Of a stretch of 64,000 bases of DNA, positions 34,694 to 45,730 are shown piece by piece. Numbering within the stretch: the stretch's first letter is position 1; each line of letters begins with the position of its first letter. A program made the translations under genes and the position numbers. The DNA lies in contig JASJZC010000002.1 in the NCBI GenBank assembly GCA_037178855.1, forward strand, positions 3,844,001 to 3,908,000, given 5' to 3'. Under the pieces are notes generated by a model. It saw only the letters and a program-made list of their open reading frames with translations. It was not told the origin of the DNA and ran no database searches. This DNA is from Oscheius sp. JU75. Taxonomy: Eukaryota; Nematoda; Chromadorea; Rhabditida; Rhabditidae.

Positions 34694-36234
34694 AGAAGTG
34701 AGAGAAGAGAATCATAACTAATAGTGTGACGACAGCTTGTTGGACTGCTACGGAGATTGGATAGTTCTGAAAGAAGGTATTTCGATAAACTGATTCTGAT
34801 TTACACATTCAGTTTGAGGCGTCGCTGAAGAGTAATTCGAGCAACAGCTTGTGAACTGATCGACTGGACAATTTTCCAATCCAAAACAGTTACCAATCTT
34901 CGAGGTTAGAGAGACAAATTGGGCTTTTGGACTCCTCCAAAGCAACTGAACGTCCTCCAGTTATAGTTTTGGAAACAAACTAACCTTGACATAAGAGTTG
35001 TTCTTGTTCTGCCACAGCTCAATCAGTATGGCTCCTGTGAAAGGAGGGACTCCTCCCTGAAGCGCCGCGTCGACTAGACCAAAACCACCCAGAAGAGACT
35101 GGACCATGAAGTCGTGCTGTAAGTTGAGAATCAGCTAGTTCCAAAGATTACAAACTGTAGTATAAGCATAAAACTTTGGTGAAGTACAGTTGCTTCCACA
35201 GACTGCTTTCCTCTTGATATTGTTCATGATCGTATAGAGAAGGAGGCCAGAACGACAGCGGATCCATTGGGAGTGCTCGTATTCACGGGTTCCCGTGTAG
35301 AAGTTGTTGGCCTGAACAAATGGTTCAGGCACAAAGAATGAAAAGATACTTTGCTCAAGTAGTAACTGGTTTCCGCCTGTACTGCATCATCATACCAATT
35401 GGGAACGGGGAGACCGGCATCTTTCTGAAAGTGGACTACTCGGAGAGCCCGAACTTTAAAAATTGACTGGATTGGATTGTAACAAATTGAACATGTGATT
35501 CCGATCAAGACTCACTTCTATTGGAAGAGCATCGATATCAAGTTCTGAGGCATGCTGTTGGAAAACTGTGGAGTTGGCAGTCCAGTTTTTCAGCAGATTC
35601 ATAGACAACTCCTCCAAAGTGCTCGTACTGTTGTACTCTGCCCCAACAGACTTGTACATTTGTTCAACCAACCATTGAGTAGTCTGTGGGACACACAACT
35701 GAAAATCTTTCTGTACCAATTGAAACTGAAAGAGAGCTCACCCAATCGTCTGTTGAATTCATAGTTTGTACGTTGACCTGATTGGGAATGGATGCGTTGA
35801 CCGGGTTGAAAAGAGCAGATCCCACGGCTGAAGCTGTCACAATACAGCGTCCCGACGCACTACTTCGAAAAGAGCTCTAAAGCTGAGTTGTTCTTCCAAG
35901 CTTGACTACCTGGGAGGGGATGTATCTCGGATCCAAAAATCCGTTATCAATGAGTCTCGGTCGAAGAGCTTGTCCCAGATCTTGTGCCAGTCGAAGACCG
36001 TCCTGAATAGTGCTCTTTCACAAAGTCCTATCGTCTTACATCAGAAATCTCTCCAAGACCCCTATAGAAGTAATTTTTAGACGCCTCGGAAGTGAACATT
36101 GCAACTGGAGCTCGTGCACTGTGACGGAAAATCTGAAAAGCGAATATCTCGATTCAAAAAGAACCAACAATTTGTGACAGTAGCAATGTCTCTTGTGACA
36201 GAACTGTAGTTGCTAGAAGAATAAATAGAAACAT
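34692..36234 (-). CDS. Histidine acid phosphatase, copy A (RHS variant)
   Basis: Branch-2 histidine phosphatase, secreted or surface-attached, hydrolysing phosphomonoesters at low pH. Exons 36169-36234, 36040-36132, 35910-36002, 35742-35876, 35516-35698, 35350-35424, 35156-35311, 34985-35116, 34805-34945, 34692-34766 give 382 aa. A signal peptide (MFLFILLATTVLSQ) leads into the catalytic loop IFRHSARAP, where the usual RHGxRxP Gly is Ser. The proton-donor HD is intact (THDFMVQ). The family Cys residues are present (ENCPVD, TSCCSN). The protein ends in a hydrophobic tail (QAVVTLLVMILFSHF), suggesting a GPI signal or membrane anchor. TTTCAG directly abuts the ATG, a likely trans-splice site. 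First of three tandem copies. Confidence 0.92.
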
Positions 36235-36639
36235 CTGAAACCTGTGAACGTTGAGATAAATGACGGCTGAAGAAGAAAAATTGCAGAGAGAGCAGAATGA
36301 GCATGAACAAGTGATGCCAATCACCCTGGGAAATGCCCAGTTCAAAGCAGCAACTTTTGAAAACTGGTTGTCGACCGAGCATAAATTGCAACGAAAGGAT
36401 CAATAGACTGAACACTTTAATCTGTGTGCATACTGTTCCCTCATTTGCTGATAGTTCTGCGGTTTATTTCTGGTAAATTGGCTTGTATAACTGAGAAAGA
36501 GAGCGGATTGGGCTAAAATGTATGTGAGAGACATCATAATAGACAGAAACGAAGGACGGTCTCTAGAACCTAGCAGAGCTCACTTGGTCGAAGAAAAGAA
36601 AAAAAGAGAATCCGGACGGAAGCTGCACTTGTAGTCGGT
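36235..36639. other. Flank between acid phosphatase A and the retroelement remnant
   Basis: About 400 bp with no exon; it should contain the promoter of acid phosphatase A. No repeat or motif was assigned. Confidence 0.35.
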
Positions 36640-37945
36640 TTATTCTTTAAAGTAGAAGGAGCTGTCGTTGCTTCGGATGTTGAGAAGAACCTCGAGACCC
36701 GTTATCGTCAGACGCTCTCAACCAAGAGACTCTTCGAGGAAATGTCGACTCCTGTGATCGAACAGCTCCAGAAGAAGGACGGATCACAGACTAACTGCCT
36801 CCAAGATGTGCGAGATCGAGTAAAGGAATTCTTCGACGAGCTTTACCAACAAACGGTCAATGTGGCCCCGTTGCCCCATCCCCCCTCTTGAGGAAGTCCC
36901 GCCACTACTCGAGGAGGAAGTCTGGAAACAACTACATCGGATGAAGATGCGGACAGCCCCTTGACATGACTCCATCACGACCATGCAGCTTCGAGTTGTG
37001 AAAGCGGAAATTGTGCCTCTTCTCGCACGTCTCGTCACTCACATGCTCCAGCATCGTGTGGTTCCTCCTAGATTCGATTATCACCCTCATCTCGAAGATC
37101 ACAAAGACCTGACCAACTTCCGCCCAATCTCCGTGCTACCAGCTTCCTACAAGCTCTTCACACGAGTGGTGCTGGCCAGGATGCAAGGAAGTTTGGAATT
37201 CAACCAGCCAATCGAGCAAGCAGGATTCCGTCTCGACTGGAGAACACCTTCATCCCATCTTACGACACCATAAAGTGGAAAGCTGTCTGGAACTCACTCC
37301 AGAGACACGGTTTGAACCAACTCTATATCGAGATGCTGCAAAGGGTCTACAGAGATGCCGGTTGCAAGATCAAAGTGCGAGAAGAGTTGGTGGATGTCAA
37401 CATCAAGCGTGGAGTTCGTCAAGGATGCGTGCTTTCTCCACTGCTCTTCAACGCTGTACTCCGTCAACTCAATTGGGACGACATCGGTTTCAACATCAAC
37501 GGTCGTAAGCTGAAATCTGGAGTCTTCGCACAGAGGATCGAGCCAAACTTGAAGCCCTACAACGACGGCAGGAAAGGGCCATGCTCGGTATCCCACTTCG
37601 GGATTGTGTGAGGAATGATGAGTTGAGAAGAAAGACAGAACTACCGAACATTCTGGACTTGGCATGGACGAGGAAGCTGAAATAGGCGATACAAGTGGCC
37701 AAGATGGAAGGAAGGAAGGTGGTCGAAAGCGATGACGGGATGGGTTCCTCTAGATCAGCGACGAGCTCTAGGGAGACCATGCATGAGATGGGAAGATGAG
37801 CCGAAGAAAACCTGAGATCGCCTCGGACGAGCCCCAACCAGGTGGAAGCGACAGGCAAGAGAGGGAGGCGAAGAGTGGGTTCGCGCTATGGGAGTGGCAA
37901 GGGAGGCCTGACATGATAGCAACCTCTTGATTCCGACAATAAAAT
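36640..37945 (+). pseudogene. Decayed RTE-type non-LTR retrotransposon (reverse transcriptase remnant)
   Basis: Pieces of one reverse transcriptase polyprotein read in order but in shifting frames with stops. 36650-36900 resembles the RT-preceding region (KNLETRYRQTLSTKRLFEEM). 37100-37230 encodes LTNFRPISVLPASYKLFTR and the EQAGFR motif; 37310-37520 carries VNIKRGVRQGCVLSPLLFN and INGRKL. The YADD catalytic block expected next is missing. 37580-37680 gives LRDCVRNDELRRKT, and 37700-37910 gives GRPCMRWEDE and a trailing W-rich tail typical of RTE/BovB-like C-termini. The AT-rich end (AAAACTGAAAATGAAAAT) looks like a short 3' repeat tail. No intact endonuclease domain is visible. The copy is dead and lies inside the acid phosphatase array. 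Confidence 0.85.
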
Positions 37946-39374
37946 TGAAAACTGAAAATGAAAATCGTGACTTTTTGGGGCTGTTAACGTTTGAAAACAA
38001 AGAACAAGTGTATTTTGCTATAAGGTGACGAGAAAATAGGCAAAAACCCGGGAATACATCGAGAAAAAAAGTGCACAAAGTGCGAAGTTTTGGGTACGCA
38101 AAGTGGCATTACAGTATGTCAAATTGCCTTCCAAAAATCGTTGTCCCCGTTTTTTGTCTATTTCATCATACTTTTTGTCAAAAACGGCCGTGTAAGTGAG
38201 AAAGATATCGGAAGCAAACAGAATCGGTTACCCATTGTAAGAGAGAGGGTCTCTACAACTTTACATCGAATTGATTCAATTGGATCAGTGAGCCAGAACT
38301 CTTTAGGCGAAAGAGGCTCGGATCTCGGACGAAAGGGGATTAGCTGTGAGTCGATCAAATGATGAGTCTGTCTACCACGTAAAAAGCGTCAGTCAAGTTT
38401 CTGGGCAATTATTTAATTGCCCTCAGCTTTGACAGTTCGACACCCCTATCTTTATCCAGAACGACGTCGCCAGACGGCTCGTAATAACATGGAGTGCAAA
38501 TATTTGTTGTTCTTTATCTTTTGACACAAACCATACTATTACCGTTTTGGGATCAGTGGATCCATCACACTCCACACCACAAAAAGGCTGCTGAATGTTG
38601 GTTTAGAACAGAGATCAGCAGTCCCGGAAAAGTGTCGAATTGTCCAGTCGTTCTGTTCTCTTTCCTTGGTGAAAACACAATACGAGAAAGGTTCATTCAG
38701 GCAAACTGCCTTCAATAGAAGCCTGAGATCCTATCTTCACCAATGATGTCTGTCTGTAACACTAGTCAAGTCTGTGAACAATTATGATACGTGTTATTTT
38801 TTACAGGTCTTGGCAAATTGAGTAAAAAAATTCAAACAGTGAGTTTGAGAGTTCGAAATGTTTTTGGGTCCTTTCGCTAGGAGCGTTAGCGATTGGTTTA
38901 CTATTGTAAAGGAAAAAAGTTTGACAGATTGCAACAGATACCAAACAGAGAAGAGCATGAACAAAGTTTTCATTGGGTGGGGGGCTCGAGTTGATAGGTT
39001 AAGCCAAAAGTTACTGTGTCACTTTCACGACAGTTGTCAACTGGCTGCCCGCCTCACAAGATGCTCTTTCTTCTCCTTTCCGTCGATTTGAGGGCTTTCC
39101 AGATTTATCAGAGAATTAAAAGGTTTTGTAGTAGCGAGAAAGGGTAGAATGTTCCTCGTAAACGACACAATTCTTTTGCAGAACCGCTGCGAGCCGGAAT
39201 CCTCCTCAACTGTGCTCGATCAATGACTTCGGTCTTCCTTGTAGAATTGATCTGGGGACCGAGAGAGAATTTTGTTAGACGGAACATCGTTTTCTTAGGT
39301 TAGAAAAGGCTATAACGTGAGAAAAGGGTTTATTCGTGAGAAATTTTTGTTTGTATTGTGATCGGGTCATGTGA
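37946..39374. other. Interval between the retroelement remnant and acid phosphatase B
   Basis: 1.4 kb without supported exons. It is AT-rich, with unremarkable short open stretches; it includes the 3' flank of acid phosphatase B. Confidence 0.4.
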
Positions 39375-40827
39375 TCAGAAGATGATGAATGATAAGAGTA
39401 GAAGAGCAAGAGACGAAGAAGAGACATGGGAAGAAGAGGGATAGTTCTGAACATTTGTCTTTTTCTCCGCTTAGAACATGACTTACACATTCTCCTTTCG
39501 GATTCGAGGAGGTGTAAGAGTCACAACACGAGGTAAAGTTGTCAATGGGACAGTTCTCTTGGGCACCACAGCCGGGTACATATGCTGTTAATGGAATGAA
39601 GGTCGAACCTGGTCGGCGGTACAGGACCTTGGGAACTTTTTGGGGGAACACAATCTCACTTGCCTTCACGTACTTGCTACCATTGTTGATTGGCTGATAG
39701 AGTTCAAAAAGGACGGCTGCCGCTGTTGGAGTGAGTTCAGTGCCCAGAGCGTTCTCCATGATTCCGAACGAGGTGAGGAGACACATTATCATGTAGTCGT
39801 GCTGTGGAGTACATACCTTTGGAAATGAAACTTACTGTAGCGAAGGCATTGAACTTTTGTGATGGACACTTGTCTGTGCAGTTTGCCCTCATCCGAATAT
39901 TGTTCAGAATCGTGTAGACCAAGAGCCCCGATCGACAGCGAACGAACTCTGTGTTGTTGTATTCTCCTGTACCAGTTAGGAATTGGTTGTACTGAATGGT
40001 TCAAATATGTGTCTTCATTGTAAACCACCTCATTCGTGTAGTATTCAGCTTCCTTTGCTGCCTGGTCTGTGAAGAAAGTCGGTACGCGCAAATTTGCAGC
40101 TTTCTATGGGAAAGATCTTTTCTCACGTATCCACTCTCTTACTTCAATCGCCCAGTTATCAAACTCGCCCAGGCTCCCGTTTGTCTGGAAGTAGGTCGAG
40201 TTGACTTTCCACTTGCTCCAGAGCAAGTTCATGAGGTCGATCTGTTCCAGATTCTTTTGGAATACACGAGAATACTAACCGTGGTACTGTTAGAGTTGGC
40301 TGTCCCTCCCGCTTTGGTCATCAGAGAACTGAGAATCTTTGGGGTCGTCTGTGGGACACAGAGATAGTCGTCAGTCGTTGTCTGGACAAGAACTGGGTTT
40401 GGGATGGTCGAGTTTACGGAATCGAAGATTCCAGCACCAACTGAGGCAGCCGTGAGCATGCAGCGACCAGCCATGCTGCTTTTGAACGAGACCTGTGAGG
40501 GAATGTATCTTCTATCAATAAGTCGAAAATCGACCAATCGAGCCCTCAGAGCCCTTCCCAGATCGTATCCTTGTTGAACTCCTTCCTGGAAACACCTTTC
40601 TTCACGCTTAATATTGAAAGCAAACATCTGTCAGTTCTCCGAGTCCCTTATAGAAATACGTGGATGTTTCATTGCTCGTGAATGCCCAATTAGGCCCTCG
40701 TGATCCGTGACGGAAAACCTGCAATCGGCTTTGTTCTGATAGGATTCGAACCTACAACTTGGGAAAGAATGAGAGTATCCTGGGAGACAGTTGCTTGGAA
40801 GAACGAGGCCAGAATCAGGAGGAGCAT
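39375..40827 (-). CDS. Histidine acid phosphatase, copy B
   Basis: Same family and orientation as copy A. Exons 40756-40827, 40626-40718, 40280-40585, 40143-40253, 40029-40103, 39836-39991, 39664-39801, 39487-39627, 39375-39446 give 387 aa. Signal peptide MLLLILASFFQATVSQ, canonical catalytic loop VFRHGSRGP, HD in HDYMIMC, Cys motifs ENCPIDNFTSCC, and a hydrophobic tail (LALLLLSFIIF) after a Ser-rich stretch, which suits GPI attachment or membrane anchoring. Two introns present in copies A and C are missing, so one exon (40280-40585) covers 102 codons. The intron 39628-39663 is only 36 nt, starts GCAAGT and is stop-free; the exon after it has exactly the 47 codons seen in copies A and C, which supports splicing. 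Confidence 0.92.
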
Positions 40828-41161
40828 GCTCTGAGAGGGGGTATTAAGCACAAAAAGTCAAAGACATTCAGGTTAATAAGTTAGATACAATAGGTGGACT
40901 GCGATGAGGAAATTGAGTTAGGCGCGGCTATTCTTGGAAATGGCTCGGCCGATGAAAGACCCAGTATCTCTGATAACGACCGAAAAAGGACGAGAAGACA
41001 AGATGGTTTCTGAAAGTCGGGGAAGGTTAACTCGAATAAATGGGTGTGATTAGACGGTGTGTGAAAGAGTAATAAGCAGCTGGAAAATTGAAACATCAAG
41101 TGAGTGAGAAAAAACTTGACTCTCAAACTACATAGCATAAAATCTTTAATTTCTCTATGGG
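40828..41161. other. Intergenic region between acid phosphatases B and C
   Basis: 334 bp between two co-oriented paralogues. No exon. CTCTCAG three to nine bases before the copy B ATG could be a trans-splice acceptor. Confidence 0.4.
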
Positions 41162-42873
41162 TCACCTCCAGAAGACAAGAAACAGTGAAAGAGCCATGAC
41201 GAGTAGAGACATCGGAACAGTAGACGATCCCTAGCACAAGGTACTTCCACGCATAGATTTCAACTTACACATTCATCTTTTGGATTATCTGTGATAAACT
41301 CCTTGCAACAGTTGGTGAAGTTGACAGCCGGACAGTGTTCCTCATTCGGACAGCCTCGGACATGTTGTGTCAGAGGGACGAATGATTGTCCTGGGTTGCG
41401 CCAGAGGACCTGAAGAGGTTGTTTTGGTTCCAAGCGAGTATGTTTCGGTGCCATATTGTTACAGGACTAACATATATAGGAAAATGAAGATCGAAGAGCA
41501 AAATTCTAATGCAGAAGAGAAGGAGTTTCCAAGAATGGCTCACGTTAACAAATTGTGAAACAGACGAAAGTCTTTCTAACACTTTGCAAAGTTGTGAAAG
41601 CTCCCTTTGAATTTATAAACGTTATCAAACAGACCTACCTTGATGTAAGGCTGCCCCTTCTCCGGCTTCCACAGTTCAATCAAGAGAGTCGAGGTGTATT
41701 TGGGAACATTTCCCTCTAGCGTCTCATCCAGAACTCCGAGAGCATTCAACAGAGACATTACCATAAAGTCGTGCTACAAAAGTTCAATAGTTCTGTTTCA
41801 AACAGCCTACCGTTGAATAGGCGTAGAACTTCCTAACGTTACATGTTGCCCCACAGTATATTTTCAGTCGAATGTTGTTCAAAATGGTGTAGAGGAGGTA
41901 TCCAGTTCGACATTTGATCCACTTCTTGTTCTCAAACTCGGCCGTGCCTGTCACAAAAGCCATTCCCTGAAATGTTCAAAGGAATGTCTGATTGTGTACT
42001 TTTACCCTGTATCTGAAAAGACTAGCCTCTTTTTCAGCTGCCTCGTCAAACCAGCTCGGTACCACGAGACCCAATGGTTTCTAAACATTGTAGTTCAAGA
42101 ATCTAGACAGTTACCTCGATAAGAAGGGATTCAAAATGGTGTAATCTCTCTTTTTCTTTGAAGTAAGTCGAGTTGGCTGACCATTTACCCAGCACGTAGT
42201 CCATTACATCGTTCTAAAACAATTTGAAATTCATCTTAATTCTTACAATGGTCTTGTTGTCGTATCTCTGACCACCCGCCACCTTGTACATTTCTTCCAA
42301 CTGGGACAGAGACGTCTGTGGTACACAGAGCTGAAAGACTTGTCTTGATAGTACAATTTGACCGTACATAGTCCTCATTTGGATTAGTAGTCTGGATGTT
42401 GACCGCGTTGGGAACAGACTGGATTGGATCGAAGAGTGCTGTGCCGACGATAGAGGCAGTTATCATACAACGAGACTTGAAACTGCTCAAGAAGGAGACC
42501 TGAATGGGGTCCGATTTTGACTGAAAGATTAAAGCAACCTCGGATGGCAAGTACCGCTTGTCCAGAAAGCCATTGTCTACCAGTCTCACCCGTAAAGCCT
42601 TGCCGAGGTCATAGGCCTGTCGTAGTCCTTCCTAAACTTGGGTCTTTGACAAATAGTGACAGCTCCTACATCAGTTAACTCCCCCAATCCCCTATAAAAA
42701 TGATTCTTCGACTCGTCCGAAGAAAAACTCCACACGGGTCCACGCGCGCCATGGCGAAATACCTGCAAGCAGATTGGTCAAGCAATGAGAAACAGACTGA
42801 CCGCTTGCGAGAGTAACAACTGGTCAGCTGCTAGTGTCCATCGAACTATTGATAAAACTATTAATAGGATCAT
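41162..42873 (-). CDS. Histidine acid phosphatase, copy C
   Basis: Third copy. Exons 42802-42873, 42670-42762, 42539-42631, 42368-42499, 42247-42330, 42115-42213, 42006-42080, 41811-41966, 41639-41773, 41269-41409, 41162-41230 give 382 aa. Signal peptide MILLIVLSIVRWTLAA, catalytic loop VFRHGARGP, HD in HDFMVMS, Cys-containing EEHCPAVNFTNCC, and hydrophobic tail MSLLVMALSLFLVFWR. The exon sizes of 31, 31, 25, 52 and 47 codons match those of copy A. The 39-nt intron 42500-42538 is stop-free in frame. TTTCAG lies two bases before the ATG, suiting trans-splicing. It is probably the secreted enzyme with the most typical active site alongside copy B. Confidence 0.92.
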
Positions 42874-43797
42874 ATCTGAAATCTTATCTGAAGTGACTGA
42901 GAGTAGAAAATTGGTCAGTAGAATCCAAAAAGAACTGGTCTGTTACGACTGTCGGAGGCCAACCTTGTTGACCTCTGATAAGAAGTTGTAGATTTTCAGG
43001 TCGGAATTAGTTACTTGTTTTCTAAACTACGAGAAAAGAGATAGCGATCCGACTTATATAGGACTATGTTTGAAAACTTCGGGGTCACTAATTGCCGCAA
43101 AAATCTTTTTATCTTGCAAACACAAGTAGCAATGCTGTATTCGGGAAGATGCAATGGGAAAAGGGTACTACACGTCATAATGACGATACTCGATGATGTT
43201 GGACAAGACAAGGAAGCTGTCTGTGAAGTATACGAGTTTCTACTACACAGTAAACCAAAAAAAAAGGACTAACCGTCTCGATTAGATATAGAGTCAGTCA
43301 GAGAAAGAGGAAGTGTCTCAATCTTTTCGAATTCAAAACCCGTGTCACAACTGTAACACTTGTCTTTTTCCAAGCCGAGGTTCCAGTTTCCCGGAAGCAA
43401 AAAGACTGTTCTAATTGCTCGTCTGCCAATGTTGCGTTCTTGCCACAGGGCTGTAAAAGGGAATTCTTCAGAAATAGGCAGCGGACAAAAGGGAAAGAGA
43501 TTCAAACTGGATTCCTGATCGAGTAGAAAAAAATCTTCCGAATGACCCGATTGTGGCTGATCAAGTGAAGAAAGGACGAGAATCGAAATCGCTCGAGAGC
43601 CCGGACTGATTTATAGCCGACAGACCGAGCAGCACCTGATGTACAAATAATTCCTTGCTTGAAGGGCTGCCGGCGGTCAACTCGAGGATTTATGGTAGGT
43701 GGGGGGCAAGAGACGACAGGTTCCTCTCAGCTATCACACACTGAGAGAAGACAAAAGATTAAGAAAACATTGGGAAAGGACAATATATTTTCAGACA
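42874..43797. other. Interval between acid phosphatase C and WBP11
   Basis: 924 bp without a supported exon. A 78-codon minus-strand open stretch at 43269-43505 has no family match. The left side should contain the copy C promoter. Confidence 0.4.
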
Positions 43798-45317
43798 TTA
43801 CATGATATCGCCGAGTTCCTTCATAAAGTCGTTGTAGGCTTCGTCCGTCGTCTTGGCTGTTGCGGCTGTTTTGGCTGGCTGAGGACGAGGAATGGCTCTG
43901 GGCTTCATCGGCGGCGCTGTTCGACGCTGTAGCTGAACTGGGACCAGCTGAAAAGGTGCTTGTTGTTCAAAAGTCTTTTTTCAGACATACCTTGACAGTC
44001 TCCTTGCGTAAATCTCTGAGCTGAGGAGCTGCGGAGAGAGTGGGAGCGGAATCCGGAATGGGACCGACGTTCGGAGGATCTCTTCGGATTACGGGGGCAG
44101 AAGAGATGATGGCAGCTGAATGATGCAAGATGGTTGGTTTTTAGAGCAGTGACCGTTGTTTTAGTTTTTTCCTTGCGTTGATATTCAGGAAATAGGTGAC
44201 AGGACCTTTTTGGATAAATTAAACCGCCCATAAAATATAACAGTTATTTAAGGAGCCACTTCTCACTTGGAAACATTCTAACCCTCGACAACGACCGCGC
44301 ATGACCGACAACATTATCCCATCGCTGGGACATTTCAAGACGAAAATACTTACTTTCTGGCAGAAGTCTCGGTGGCATTGGCAGTCCCATCGGATTGTAG
44401 ACTGGCGGAGGAGGCATCGGAGGTGGTCCGGGAGCTGCTCGAAGAGGAATCGGCGGCGGCGGATATCTTGGGTAGCTGCGAGGCATCGGCGGCGCGTCGA
44501 AGTCCGGGACTGAAAGAGAATTGCCTATTTTTTTCGAGAAAAATAAGCTAACTTGGAACTGGAGCGAGATCATCGTCATCGGGAAGATCGTACTCGTCGT
44601 CGTCCTCGCTGTCACTCAGAGCGGGCGGGAATCCGCAAGGAGGACCGGGCGGGTCGACTTTTCCTCGAGGACCGCGTGAAAGACGGAAATCGACACGTTT
44701 TCGTTCGACTGGAGCCTGTGGACCCATCAGCTGCATTGTTCTGAAGTCTCCTGACGCCGAGTTGCCTTCTGGCAACGGAATGCTCTCCGGATTGGCCTGT
44801 CTGGCTAACCTTTCCTGTACTGAAATTATTTTTTGATGGGAAAAAGGAGAAAAAGCCTACCAGCAAGTGTTTTGAGTCGGGCGGCATCCTGATAATAATG
44901 CTGCAGCTTCTCGTTCATCGTCTTCAATTCCTCGTCGGCCTTAGTCTTCGTCAGCACGATTTTCCTCTTGTCTATCATCTCCATGTACGTTTTCTGCTTC
45001 TTCTTCAACACATCTACGTGGAACTGCTGGCCATCGAGTCCAAGAACTAAAATTATCGAGATGAACAGTGCAAAAGTAAAGAAAACCAACTCTGCCGATC
45101 GAGAGCCAGCATTTTCGCCACACATTCGTCCACATTGCAGCATTTTGCAATTGTCTGACGGATTTGGACTCGATCACGTTTGTTCTTCTTGTTCTCCCGT
45201 CTACGATCCTGCTTACGAGCCTGGAAAGACGATTGTGTTCATGAAAGCAGCATCAATTACCTGGTCTGTCGGTGCTCTGAATGTTTTTCCACTCTTCGTT
45301 TTTGTAGCTGCGCCCAT
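43798..45317 (-). CDS. WBP11-like splicing factor (WW-domain-binding protein 11)
   Basis: Nuclear, proline-rich spliceosome-associated protein that binds WW domains and PP1 in vertebrates. Exons 45261-45317, 45091-45220, 44861-45046, 44553-44819, 44354-44509, 43991-44115, 43798-43947 give 356 aa, shorter than vertebrate WBP11 (about 640). The N-terminus (KTKSGKTFRAPTDQARKQDR, then RRRENKKNKRDR) is the conserved basic start. A helical region follows (KKKQKTYMEMIDKRK, TMNEKLQHYYQD). The middle is acidic (DSEDDDEYDLPDDDD), next comes a Pro-rich part (YPPPPIPL, PGPPPMPPPPVYNP), and the conserved end is DEAYNDFMKELGDIM. The acidic-then-Pro-rich order and the end motif identify it. Confidence 0.9.
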
Positions 45318-45730
45318 TTTTAGGTCTCAAAGAGTTGTATACCAATGGGAAGTGAGAAGAAAAGGAGAATAAGAGGTGGAAAACATAATTGGCAATGTCT
45401 TGGAAAAAAAGTCGGGGTAATGTTCTCGAAGGTGTTCGGCAGAGCATTCTACAGGCATTCTATGTTTGCATGTCGTTTCTTGTTATTTCTATCAAAAAAT
45501 AACCAAGAGGAGCGCAAATGAATTGGCAAAAACGGAAGAAAAACTAATGCGAAATCACTCAGAGTCAAAATGCGATGTTTGAATGGCGCGCGCTTACCTA
45601 CAGTACTTGATGGCGGGGTTGTTAATATTGGTTTCCTTATGGAATTTCTCTAGAGACAACCAGAAAACGACGCTGTTCTTGTATTCGTGGATTATGCAAT
45701 CGTGAACCGTAACTGTAAGATGACACAAGA
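45318..45730. other. Interval between WBP11 and the TLCD1/2-like gene
   Basis: 413 bp with no exon; it holds the WBP11 promoter or intercistronic DNA, since both flanking genes run on the minus strand. Confidence 0.4.

Noticed and set aside
40735-40756. tRNA-like T-arm (GTAGGTTCGAATCCTAT on the minus strand)
   Set aside because: It lies at the 5' end of an intron of acid phosphatase B. The preceding bases are the signal peptide exon, and no D-arm, anticodon arm or acceptor stem can be drawn.
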